A stretch of DNA of 64,000 nt, from contig NZ_PJBP01000116.1 of assembly GCF_002836415.1 (NCBI RefSeq), forward strand, positions 42,648 through 106,647, read 5' to 3'. Below, piece after piece: positions 9,174 to 17,745 of the stretch (positions are counted from its first letter, which is position 1; each line of letters starts with the position of its first letter). The DNA comes from Psychromonas sp. MB-3u-54. GTDB taxonomy: Bacteria; Pseudomonadota; Gammaproteobacteria; Enterobacterales; Psychromonadaceae. The notes under the pieces are model-generated. The model was given only the letters and a program-made list of their open reading frames with translations. It was not told the origin of the DNA and made no database searches. The position numbers and the translations under genes were made by a program.

Positions 9174-10295
9174 CTATCCTTTAATACTCTCATTAGCATC
9201 AAGTATTATTTTGTCAGGATTATTCCCCAACAGAGAATGATAAATTTCAATGTGTTTCTCAGCGATTATTTTTGTAGAATAACGCTCTAAAACAGACGTA
9301 CGTCCTCGCTTCCCAATTTTTTGGGAAAAATCAACATCATCGATATGCTGCAGAATCAATTTTGCAAGTGCTTCTGCATTGCCTCGAGGAAAAGACTGTC
9401 CAGTTTCCCCTTCTTTTATGTATTCCGTTGCTGCTGGAAAATCAGCTGTAATTGTAGGCACACCTAACGTCATAGCTTCCACTGCGGCCATACCAAAACC
9501 TTCAAAAAGGGAAGGTAAAACAAATAGGTCTGAGCTAGCCACACAAGTTAACGCATCAGCGTGTTCCAAACGACCTTTCAGCACGACTTTTTCCTGTAAG
9601 TTATGCTTATCAATCAAGGTTTCCAATCTTTCACGGTAAAAACCTTCACCAATAATCTCACATCTAATTTCTTCTTCAGCATTCTCAGTAATCCATGCCA
9701 TTGCCTCTATCAATGTGCTCCAATCTTTCTCTCTAGACAAACGACCACAGCCGGAAATTACAAAAATATTTTTTTCTTTTCCCAAAAAATGAGGTATTGC
9801 AGGAATATTAATAGGAGGGGGACAGGTTTGCACATCTTTTCGCCAATCTCGTAATTCATGTGCAGTCAGTTCTGATCCTGCTATTACTTTATCTAGTAAA
9901 CGAGTACTCAAAAAAAAGGCCGCACGGTAAATCCGATTCCAAATACTAATAGGTGAATGGAAGGTTGCTACCGTTTTAAGACGTTTAATCCCCACTAAAG
10001 CTATTGTTACCAATAAGAGACTAGTATAAAGATGAAAGTGACAGATGTCTGGTTTGATTGATTTAACCAATCGCCGTAACGCAAAACAGCGTGCCAACCG
10101 ATTACCTTTAACGACAGAAACTGATTCGGCCCACTCTAGCTGAGGTACGTCATCTTCTAAGTCTTTAAACAAAACTATGTGAATAGAAATATCCGGACGT
10201 TTGTTAAGGTCATGCCCCAGAGTCTCTGCATATTTCTCAGTTCCCCCGTCACCCCAATGTTCAAAAACAAATAATAGTTTGGTTTTTTTTGACAT
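9174..10295 (-). CDS. Family 4 glycosyltransferase (GT-B)
   Basis: A GT4 glycosyltransferase of about 373 residues. The N-terminal half contains EHWGDGGTEKYAETL and ICHFHLYTSLLLVTIAL. The C-terminal half contains ISGCGRLSREKDWSTLIEA, the donor signature PSLFEGFGMAAVEAMTLG with the E-x7-E pair, and TEYIKEGETGQSF. I prefer the ATG at 10295 because GGAAA lies about 10 bases upstream; an in-frame ATG at 10310 would overlap the acetyltransferase gene by 14 bases. It is tightly linked to that gene, so the two are co-translated. The sugar specificity is not readable. Confidence 0.88.
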   Translation of the reverse strand: MSKKTKLLFVFEHWGDGGTEKYAETLGHDLNKRPDISIHIVLFKDLEDDVPQLEWAESVSVVKGNRLARCFALRRLVKSIKPDICHFHLYTSLLLVTIALVGIKRLKTVATFHSPISIWNRIYRAAFFLSTRLLDKVIAGSELTAHELRDWRKDVQTCPPPINIPAIPHFLGKEKNIFVISGCGRLSREKDWSTLIEAMAWITENAEEEIRCEIIGEGFYRERLETLIDKHNLQEKVVLKGRLEHADALTCVASSDLFVLPSLFEGFGMAAVEAMTLGVPTITADFPAATEYIKEGETGQSFPRGNAEALAKLILQHIDDVDFSQKIGKRGRTSVLERYSTKIIAEKHIEIYHSLLGNNPDKIILDANESIKG

Positions 10296-10296
10296 T

Positions 10297-10806
10297 TCAC
10301 TTATTTCCATTTGGAAAATACTCGGGATGTATTTCTTTCAATTTTTTGCGCTTGGTTATCAGTTCAGAGGTTTTTCCGACTATTTGAGATGGGTTTCCTA
10401 TTACGATCGAGTTATCAGGAATATTTCTAGCAACAACAGAACCCGCCCCTATTATACAATCATTTCCAATAGTGACGCCCATAAGAATAATTACACCTTT
10501 TCCTATAAAACACCGATCACCAATAACAGTTGGAATTGTCACGGAATACTTCAAATTTAGCGCTCGATTTGTTGAGGCGTCATGTCCCAATATAGTACAA
10601 CCCGTTAAAACGCAATCACGCCCTATTGTTATAGGATCTGCGCCACCACATCCAAGTTCAACATCTGGATAAATATATGTATTTTCTCCAATAGAGCGTT
10701 TTTTTTTATTACGATAAAATTCCGCAACATCTATTGGATCCATTAATAAAAAAGAGGCTCGATTATAAGCCCATTTTATCACCTTCAATATTTCAATTAT
10801 TTTCAT
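10297..10806 (-). CDS. Hexapeptide-repeat acetyltransferase (CysE/WbbJ-like)
   Basis: A 169-residue left-handed beta-helix acyltransferase. Hexapeptide turns run from about residue 45 to 150, such as PITIGRDCVLTGCTILG and VTIGNDCIIGAGSVVARNI, and it ends with the usual SIVIGNPSQIVGK closing turn. The conserved His in ILGHDAST is the likely catalytic base. The role is probably O- or N-acetylation of a sugar. The ATG at 10806 overlaps the stop of the upstream glycosyltransferase as ATGA, a coupling signature, so I prefer it to the ATG at 10821. Confidence 0.88.
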   Translation of the reverse strand: MKIIEILKVIKWAYNRASFLLMDPIDVAEFYRNKKKRSIGENTYIYPDVELGCGGADPITIGRDCVLTGCTILGHDASTNRALNLKYSVTIPTVIGDRCFIGKGVIILMGVTIGNDCIIGAGSVVARNIPDNSIVIGNPSQIVGKTSELITKRKKLKEIHPEYFPNGNK

Positions 10807-11960
10807 AATATTTTTTCGCATATCAATTTAGTTAAAGAGCAAGCACACTCGTTAGAATCAAAGTTTTCTCTTACATTATCACCAGCGGCACGTCCTATAT
10901 CTTTACGTAAACGTGATGAGCCATAAAGTTTCTTGATTATTTCATCAACTTCGCCCAGTTCTTCCGGATTTACCAAAAACCCATTGATGTTATGTGTAAT
11001 TATCTCAGGTGATGCTCCCAAATGACTTGCAATTACCGGTTTATTAAAAATGCCAGCCTCAATGACAATACGACCAAAAGATTCTCCCGGCTTTGACAAA
11101 TTCAACACCATATCAGCCATCGCATACCACCGCCCAATATCTTTAGTAAATCCAAGCAATTTTATACGATCTTTAACCTTGCTCGAAAGCTGTGCTATCT
11201 GAAGTTTAAAAGCAACCTCTGTTTCATGTTCACTTTTGTCAAAACCTCCCACAAATGCGAATACCATATGATCATTCTTGAATAATAAGTCGCTAGCTAA
11301 CGATAAGGCTCTTAACTGGCCTTTTTGTTTGGAAATCGCACCTGGAACTAAAATAATAAAATCTTCATTCTGTAATCCATAGTCGCTTCTTGTCACATCT
11401 TGAAAGTCAAACTCAATTCGTTTAGCCCCTATATATCGCGTATGAATTTTATCTGAGGGAAGAGTCTTCATTAGTTCACCTTTAACCGCATCAGATACCG
11501 TAATAATTAAATCGGCTAATGACAAAATTACTGCATTTAAATGATTCTGCCATTCAAGAGCATGAACAATCAAAACTACTTTATATCCTGCTTGCTTAAC
11601 TTCCCTTAATAATTCTTCATTAAAGTTATAAATACAGTTAAAAACAATAATGCGGGGCGATAACTCTGTTAATTTTTTTTTAAGTTGATTTTTATAAATA
11701 GTTTGAGATAACCGAGAAAGTCCTCGTACCAATGACGTCCAGAACTCAGGCATCCAAAACTTAATTTTTGAATTTAGGGCTATAGTATACACAGATTCAG
11801 ACTTAAGATTTTCGAACCAAGGTTTGGGGTACCATGAACAGATACCGAGAATCAGATCGGTATCTGTTTCTTGATAAGCAATTAAATCTGCCAAAGCAAA
11901 CTCAGCACCACCATGACGAGTAGATTGTTCGATATATAGAATGTCTATTTTAGTTGCCAT
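10803..11960 (-). CDS. Family 4 glycosyltransferase (GT-B)
   Basis: A 385-residue GT4-type glycosyltransferase. The N-terminal half begins DILYIEQSTRHGGAEFALADL, with GGAE as the glycine-rich acceptor-side loop. The C-terminal half has LVPGAISKQKGQLRALSLA and the donor site SKPGESFGRIVIEAGIFN, where E-x7-E is kept. It ends in a Cys-rich tail (NECACSLTKLICEKIL). It overlaps the following acetyltransferase gene by four bases. Upstream is a stretch of apparently decayed coding DNA (11961-12611), so transcription here depends on read-through from the main promoter or on an unseen local one. Confidence 0.88.
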   Translation of the reverse strand: MATKIDILYIEQSTRHGGAEFALADLIAYQETDTDLILGICSWYPKPWFENLKSESVYTIALNSKIKFWMPEFWTSLVRGLSRLSQTIYKNQLKKKLTELSPRIIVFNCIYNFNEELLREVKQAGYKVVLIVHALEWQNHLNAVILSLADLIITVSDAVKGELMKTLPSDKIHTRYIGAKRIEFDFQDVTRSDYGLQNEDFIILVPGAISKQKGQLRALSLASDLLFKNDHMVFAFVGGFDKSEHETEVAFKLQIAQLSSKVKDRIKLLGFTKDIGRWYAMADMVLNLSKPGESFGRIVIEAGIFNKPVIASHLGASPEIITHNINGFLVNPEELGEVDEIIKKLYGSSRLRKDIGRAAGDNVRENFDSNECACSLTKLICEKIL

Positions 11961-12376
11961 AATTAGATATGCTTAAAGTTTAAAAAGACCAAAATGACCT
12001 TTAAGGTGTAGAAGTTACAAGCTGTTATAACATTTTCCAAATCAGAATATTATCAGTTAATTTCCCATATTCTGAAGCGGGCTGTTAGTTGAAGTTTAGA
12101 TTTTAACTAGATTATATTCTGCTCAGATTAATTTTCCGTGAAGTAACATTTCAATAAGCGCAAGATTACGCACCGTTTGAGGTCCTATTTTCAAACTCGA
12201 CTAACTCATTTACAAAGGAATCAAAAAAAGTTCCGGCAAAACTTTTCCCTATAACAGTCATTGTGGTTCACTTTTTCTGTTTTTTAATTATGCCTGTAAA
12301 GAATCCATCTGTTTTTAATAAATTTAAAGCTGCATGATGTACTGTTGATGATTTTAAAGCTGACAAAAATAACGAG
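11961..12376 (-). pseudogene. Probable decayed coding DNA between EPS genes
   Basis: On the minus strand short open stretches follow one another in shifted frames: one beginning MIGDSLFLSALKSS just after the stop of the 12377 ORF, one beginning MTVIGKSFAGTFFDS, and one reading VRNLALIEMLLHGK. Their order suggests a broken gene rather than intergenic DNA. I cannot name the parent gene. Confidence 0.35.
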
Positions 12377-12574
12377 TCACCTATCATTAATCGATTCAAA
12401 TTGTCTGGTACATATAAACTTTAATAAAGCATAAAAAAAGTATATAGCCGCAACTAAAGCAGATCCATAAATTGATTTTTTCAAATTATGATCTATATAT
12501 TCAGCAATTATTGAGGGGCACTGAGATAATAAAAAAATGAAAATCTTACTTCGCAACCTTTCCTTTTCTCTCAT
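12377..12574 (-). CDS. Hypothetical small protein, possibly a gene remnant
   Basis: An open frame of about 65 codons from the ATG at 12574; the frame is open back to 12664, inside the sulfotransferase gene. The product is basic at the N-terminus and has one hydrophobic segment near the end (YGSALVAAIYFFYALLKFI). I recognise no family. A further open stretch continues in another frame right after its stop, which makes a frameshifted remnant of a larger gene as likely as a real small membrane protein. Confidence 0.3.
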   Translation of the reverse strand: MREKERLRSKIFIFLLSQCPSIIAEYIDHNLKKSIYGSALVAAIYFFYALLKFICTRQFESINDR

Positions 12575-12611
12575 GCGATATGAACGATATTTAAATGGTC
12601 TCTTTAACTGT

Positions 12612-13301
12612 CTATATTTTTGAATATTTGAACAAAAAGAAATCTTTGCTATACAAGTTTTCAATTTTTTGTTTGACTAATTGATTGGAATAATAGTTTT
12701 CATAAGGGTTACGCTTGACTCTATTTTTTGATGGTAAGTCAAAAGATACACCGAGCTTTTTACAAATTATCTTAAAGTCTGATTTTATATTTTCATATTT
12801 ACCAACATAATCAACTTGACATTCATTTTTATAATTATATATAAATAAATATTGTGGTCGAAATAAAGTATGTTCATAAATTTTGTCTTTGTCTAAATAT
12901 TCTAAAATAAACTTTTCAAAGGTTGGATATTTACTTTCAAATAATTGTTGAAAGTATAAATCACCCTGTTTATCTCCTCCCTTTTTTAAATACTCATATG
13001 ATGAAACCGCTCGATCATAGGGATTCCTAACAAAGCAAAATTTAAAATATTCATCAAAACGATGGGTATCAATCCGTTGAAAATCAAAATAGCTGGCATG
13101 CTCTCGATATATTTTATCGCCCATCAAACAAGTTAATATACTTGTTCCCGCTGTTTTAGGAATGTGTATAAAAATACATTTATATTGCTTAGTGTATTCC
13201 CTGTATGGAAATCCATTTCGCATGTGCCTAAACTGCTGTTTAGAGCTCCTTAAATATTCGAGTACCTTATTTGGTAATATAGCTTTAACAAGTTTCTTCA
13301 T
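12612..13301 (-). CDS. Sulfotransferase family protein (Sulfotransfer_2 type)
   Basis: A 229-residue PAPS-dependent sulfotransferase. The 5'-phosphosulfate-binding loop is CIFIHIPKTAGTSILTCLM at about residues 43-61 and the 3'-phosphate motif is FCFVRNPYDRAVSSYEYL at about 108-125. The HIPKTAGT form is typical of carbohydrate 2-O/4-O sulfotransferase-like proteins. The length and the YSKDFFLFKYS ending fit a complete protein. It probably sulfates the polysaccharide or its precursor; that is inferred from context. One of three sulfotransferase genes in this locus. Confidence 0.85.
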   Translation of the reverse strand: MKKLVKAILPNKVLEYLRSSKQQFRHMRNGFPYREYTKQYKCIFIHIPKTAGTSILTCLMGDKIYREHASYFDFQRIDTHRFDEYFKFCFVRNPYDRAVSSYEYLKKGGDKQGDLYFQQLFESKYPTFEKFILEYLDKDKIYEHTLFRPQYLFIYNYKNECQVDYVGKYENIKSDFKIICKKLGVSFDLPSKNRVKRNPYENYYSNQLVKQKIENLYSKDFFLFKYSKI

Positions 13302-13464
13302 ACTTAACTTACAATCTCTATTTTTATTTGCAAAAAGGGAGATACCCCACGAAAATCAAACGGTGTGCTTTATGTATAACCAAATAAAATCCCATAAGCT
13401 TTCTTTTAGAGGATAAGCAGTCATCTCATCCCTACAGCTATTGAAAAATATTCACTTTGGATTT

Positions 13465-14742
13465 TCACATAATCCAAGTTCTTAATCCTGTTAACTTATA
13501 AACATCAATCGCCATTAAGACATTCCAAAGAATTAAACCGATACTGACGACAAGTGCCGCTCCTATCGCTGAATAGTTTGGAATTAAAAAGACTAATAAT
13601 ACAACTGAAATAAACAATGTTATTAATAAAGATCGTAATGAGTATTTTTCATTATTGGTCATATTTAACACCAAACCAACCGACCCCATCAGCACATTAA
13701 CGGCTTGCCCTATACATAAAATAACCAGTAATGGGTATGCCGATAAATATTCTTTACCGAATAAAATTTCTATTGCAAACTGACCAAAAAAAATAAGCAC
13801 CAATATAATTGGCAATGACACTAAACTACTTATACGGACACTTTTCGTCAGTAATTGCTGAGTTTGCTTTAAATCACCTTGCCTGAAAAATCGAGCTACT
13901 TGTGGCATAATAACAGAGTTAATTGAATTTAATCCCAATGAAATCAATATCATACCTTGCATTGCAACTTTAAAAAATGCCACCGATTCAGTGCTATCAA
14001 GCCAGCCTAAAAAAACACTGGCTAATTCAGCATTTAATGTTCCTATAATTGTCATTAATGTAAAAGGGGTTAAACTTAGATGCCATTGCTTGATTAAATA
14101 TTTTGGTTTTTCAATTTTAGACTCTTGCTTGATTATTTTATTCAAATACCAGGCACTCAAAGCAAAGGCTAATAAAGACGCTACAATAGATATCCTTATT
14201 AATATCTCACCAGTTAATTCGCTGTTATTAAAAACTAAAAAAAACAATAAGGCTAGAGTGATGACTGGCGCTAAAACTTGACTTGGAACTTGAGCTAATA
14301 CCGGTCTTCTGAAGCCATTTAATATAGCACCTTGCTGGGTTAATAAACCGCGAAAAGGAATCGTAACTAATGCAATAAGCAATAATGGTGCGACAGATGG
14401 TTTGAAAAAGTCATAATAAATGGCCAGAATAGAAACGACGACAATTACAAAAGAGGTAATCAGCACGTACCAGCGTGACCAGCTAATTATACCCTGCAAA
14501 TACTGCCACTTTTCTTCTAATTGGAAGTTAGCTATTTCACGGATGATAAGGTTGGGTATTCCAGCTGTCACCGGCAGTGTTAATAGCGCAATAATTGACA
14601 TTACATAACCGTATAATCCATATTGCTCAGGGCCTAAAAAACGAGCATAAATAATACCGGTAATAACTGAAAGGCAACTAGCAAACAAACGAATGCTTGC
14701 TGTGCCCATAAACGATTTGAACAATGATTTTTCTTTACTCAT
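13465..14742 (-). CDS. wzx: Polysaccharide flippase (Wzx/MOP family)
   Basis: A 425-residue membrane protein with about 12 hydrophobic segments. Its N-terminus (GTASIRLFASCLSVITGIIY, then ARFLGPEQYGLYGYVMS) is characteristic of the polysaccharide biosynthesis/MOP exporter superfamily. It would flip undecaprenyl-linked repeat units to the periplasm. It is the second flippase in the locus, besides the WzxE-like one at 16154. Two flippases may serve two glycans, or one may be a later arrival. The start is a plain ATG. The 184 bp between it and the upstream sulfotransferase gene are AT-rich and empty. Confidence 0.88.
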   Translation of the reverse strand: MSKEKSLFKSFMGTASIRLFASCLSVITGIIYARFLGPEQYGLYGYVMSIIALLTLPVTAGIPNLIIREIANFQLEEKWQYLQGIISWSRWYVLITSFVIVVVSILAIYYDFFKPSVAPLLLIALVTIPFRGLLTQQGAILNGFRRPVLAQVPSQVLAPVITLALLFFLVFNNSELTGEILIRISIVASLLAFALSAWYLNKIIKQESKIEKPKYLIKQWHLSLTPFTLMTIIGTLNAELASVFLGWLDSTESVAFFKVAMQGMILISLGLNSINSVIMPQVARFFRQGDLKQTQQLLTKSVRISSLVSLPIILVLIFFGQFAIEILFGKEYLSAYPLLVILCIGQAVNVLMGSVGLVLNMTNNEKYSLRSLLITLFISVVLLVFLIPNYSAIGAALVVSIGLILWNVLMAIDVYKLTGLRTWIM

Positions 14743-14926
14743 TTAATTATTAAACCCTTACACGCTCTAGATAATCGCAGCATTAGTCCACTCATCAGAT
14801 TGCTTTTTCAATTGTAAAGTAAGTGCATAATCAGAATCTGCTATGTTAGATTAAACATATACACTTTCAAATATTGAACTACGCGGGCAGTAAATATGTT
14901 TAAATTTAAACAGCATCACCATCCCT

Positions 14927-15637
14927 TTAAATTATTACATCTACGTGTATTTTATCGTAATCCAGTACTTCAAAATCTAACGCATATATTTCATTTATTT
15001 TTTTTATTACTAATGGGTTCCAATTAACTGGATTTTTATCTAATTCACCTGCTTTATCTAAAATAAGACGAGGGTCTCTTAATATTTTAAAAAATTTTAT
15101 CAATTTAGATTTTTTTGGTTTTGGGTTAGATTTATTAACATGCTTCAATCTTTCATTTATGCCTACTTTTTTTCTCACTAAATCAAAATCTACCTCTAAC
15201 TCCTCCAGCTTAATTAATTTATCGACCAGTATTTCGCCATTGTTATAGACATAATCGGCTTGAGGCCTTAGAAACCAACTTCTGCGTACATATAAATCAT
15301 CAAGAAGGTTCAAAATAAAAAAAGAAAAAGAACAAAAATTCGAATAACCCAAATATTTATAAAAAGAAACCAATCTGCTATAGGGATTTCTTACTACCGC
15401 AAACTTGAAATATTGATTAAATAATTTTTCACTTATATATTTATATTTTGTGTAATCTGCAGCTAACAGATGTCCTAGCCGCTCAGGACCTAACTTTGGA
15501 TTATCATTTTTCCTAAGTAGCAGAGGTGCACGAGTATCCCAAGTAAGACCGTTATGCTCTAAAAATACAGTTTCAATACTTTGCCCCGCATTTTTGGGAA
15601 TATGTACAAAAATACATTCACTATCGTGGCATATCAT
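14927..15637 (-). CDS. Sulfotransferase family protein (Sulfotransfer_2 type)
   Basis: A 236-residue PAPS-dependent sulfotransferase. The 5'-phosphosulfate loop is CIFVHIPKNAGQSIETVF near residues 8-25, and the 3'-phosphate motif is FKFAVVRNPYSRLVSFYKYL. I start it at the ATG at 15637, which has AAGGA at good spacing; an upstream TTG at 15685 is less likely. It is a relative of the gene at 12612 but not a recent duplicate. The likely role is sulfation of a sugar residue or repeat unit. The 290 bp upstream (15638-15930) show no gene. Confidence 0.85.
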   Translation of the reverse strand: MICHDSECIFVHIPKNAGQSIETVFLEHNGLTWDTRAPLLLRKNDNPKLGPERLGHLLAADYTKYKYISEKLFNQYFKFAVVRNPYSRLVSFYKYLGYSNFCSFSFFILNLLDDLYVRRSWFLRPQADYVYNNGEILVDKLIKLEELEVDFDLVRKKVGINERLKHVNKSNPKPKKSKLIKFFKILRDPRLILDKAGELDKNPVNWNPLVIKKINEIYALDFEVLDYDKIHVDVII

Positions 15638-15930
15638 TACAAATTCCTTATCTTTTAAAAAATAATTATTTAATCTATAAAGCAAGCTAAAATATCAATC
15701 AATCTATACACTATGGAAAATAATGAAGCACCTTAATTTCTAAGGACTTGATTTATATAATCCGCATTTATCTTCAGCCGTTTTGATTTCTTTTAATACT
15801 CACTTTAAATACTTTATCTGCATAGAATAGATTAAATGCAATATACTGTATTCTTTCACAGACCACAGACTTCTGTACGCTTCAAAACGCACTTATTTAT
15901 ATTGGGGGATTAAGAACTTAATATTCACGG

Positions 15931-16188
15931 TTAAAACACCTCGGGAATGACAGGTTTGTTAAACGTTAACACTCGCATAGCTGTAGCCGTATCGATAATA
16001 ACAATATCGACGTTTTCTGAGGTTAAAATATTGAACACATATGCAATACTGAGATTACACACTAAATAATTGGATAAACCATTTCTATTTGTCTCTGCGA
16101 ATGAACGTTCTATCATCACAAAATGTAAACGGCTACAAAGACTAAGCAGTGCTTCAACCTTTTCTGAACTTAAATAAATGAATAACAC
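15931..16188 (-). pseudogene. Decayed wzc 3' fragment with two internal deletions
   Basis: The 85-codon open frame aligns in order with three separate pieces of the intact Wzc kinase at 17746-20034. VEALLSLCSRLHFVMIE matches VEALRSLRTSLYFVMME. RSFAETNRNGLSNYLVCN and LSIAYVFNILTSENVD match RSLSQSNENGLSDYLVGN and the bases after it. IVIIDT matches IVIVDT. The Walker A (GPSPGIGKS), Walker A' and substrate loops are missing, so it cannot be a kinase. The DNA also matches, for example at 16041-16110 against the region near 18120-18190. It partly overlaps the flippase gene upstream of it. Confidence 0.8.
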
Positions 16189-17557
16189 TTGCTACACACA
16201 CTAAGCCAAAAAGGAACAAGTTCATCAAAAAGGCACTACTCCAATCGGCAATTGATATATAAGTTGAAAACAATAGAATAGAAAATATAGCGCCACTAAA
16301 GAAAAAATTTCTTAAATCTAGCTTTAAGGTAAAATAACGATTAACTAAAAAAAGTGCGTAAATTATCTTTATAATATATGAGGACAAAAATGCGATTCCT
16401 ATACCAATAAGCCCACAGTAATTAATAAACACTATAGATTGCACAAGAAGAACGATATTAAAGACAGCAGTATCAAAGTAGATAACTCGTATTTCACTTT
16501 TTGCCATCCATGTCATGGCAAGCACTTCTGCAACCACCTTTAAAAATGCAGCAACAGCCATTAATTTCACAAAATTCACTGATGCTAAAAACTCATTTGA
16601 ATATAGAATTGGTATAATTTCATTTGTGAAGGTAATGATAAACATCAACATTGGTGCTGCAAGTAACATGACGAAGAATAGTTGATCGTTAACAATTTGG
16701 TTAACTGGATTGCCATCCGCAAAAAATTTAATTAACTTTGGATAATAATCTTTAGTTAACGTTACCAGCACTAAGCCTATATATAGAGATGAAATCACCC
16801 AACCAACTTGAAAATATCCTAATTCTTCCCCACCCAAATTAGTTGTAATAACGCTCCTCAACCATAAAAATATAAATCCAGTAAATAACACTGCAGACAT
16901 ATTAGCTAAGCCAAAGCTAAACGTTGACTTTACAAATTCAACCCCTATTTTGAATGCTAACTTAACATTAATTTTAGGTAGGCGAACTCTATATAGGAAA
17001 TAACTACTGAGTAAAGCAATACTTGCTTCATAGGAAATTATATAATAAACAACACCATCAATCCCCATCAAGTAGGCGATAATGATTGATGCTACGGCAC
17101 CGAGTATGCTTCCCAACAGACCGACTAAAACCTGTTGTTTAATTAATCGAAGACCATTCAAAAAATTACTTTGTACACGGAAAAGAATATTCAACAGAAC
17201 TGCTATACCTATTAAAGATATAATATGATCGTTATCAGATGCTCCTAACAATGCCTCAGATATAGGTTTAGAAAATATAAATAAGATCAAGCCACCAATA
17301 AAACCTAATAAAAGTGTCATCAAAATGAGAGCTACTCTTAAATTTGCCAGGTACTCTTTATCCTCTTTTTTTTCTGCCACTTTTCGTAAAGTAGATGCGT
17401 CCATTCCCATAATAGATAAGGTAGAAGCTTGCACACTAAGGTTACTTAATATTCCACTTAAACCAACTCCTAAAGGGCCAAGTAAAACAGCAATCACTTT
17501 TGCTCTTAAGATACCTACAATTAGTTTTACAACCGATTCTGAACCAAAAATAGCCAT
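16154..17557 (-). CDS. O-antigen/polysaccharide flippase, WzxE-like
   Basis: A membrane protein of about 467 residues with 12 or more hydrophobic segments. The N-terminus ESVVKLIVGILRAKVIAVLL followed by GPLGVGLSGILSNLSVQAST is typical of the WzxE-like flippase group. The function is translocation of lipid-linked repeat units across the inner membrane. The start is uncertain: the ATG at 17557 lies very close to the first membrane helix, and the frame stays open to a TTG at 17647, which would add 30 residues. It directly follows wzc and is followed by a decayed copy of the wzc 3' end, so it appears to have been placed between two copies of that end. Confidence 0.82.
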   Translation of the reverse strand: MAIFGSESVVKLIVGILRAKVIAVLLGPLGVGLSGILSNLSVQASTLSIMGMDASTLRKVAEKKEDKEYLANLRVALILMTLLLGFIGGLILFIFSKPISEALLGASDNDHIISLIGIAVLLNILFRVQSNFLNGLRLIKQQVLVGLLGSILGAVASIIIAYLMGIDGVVYYIISYEASIALLSSYFLYRVRLPKINVKLAFKIGVEFVKSTFSFGLANMSAVLFTGFIFLWLRSVITTNLGGEELGYFQVGWVISSLYIGLVLVTLTKDYYPKLIKFFADGNPVNQIVNDQLFFVMLLAAPMLMFIITFTNEIIPILYSNEFLASVNFVKLMAVAAFLKVVAEVLAMTWMAKSEIRVIYFDTAVFNIVLLVQSIVFINYCGLIGIGIAFLSSYIIKIIYALFLVNRYFTLKLDLRNFFFSGAIFSILLFSTYISIADWSSAFLMNLFLFGLVCVASVIHLFKFRKG

Positions 17558-17745
17558 GACTTTAAATAGTTGGTTGTTTTTATTTTTATTGATGTGAAAG
17601 CCCCTTGATTTTACTAAATGATTATCAAAAATATGACTATAGAACAATTAAGGTGAGCTATGGTGGGATAACATCATCTTAGTAAATACAGATAGATAAT
17701 GCTGCTTTTTATTTAACTCCCCCTGAAGGGGGAATTGAGAGATTC

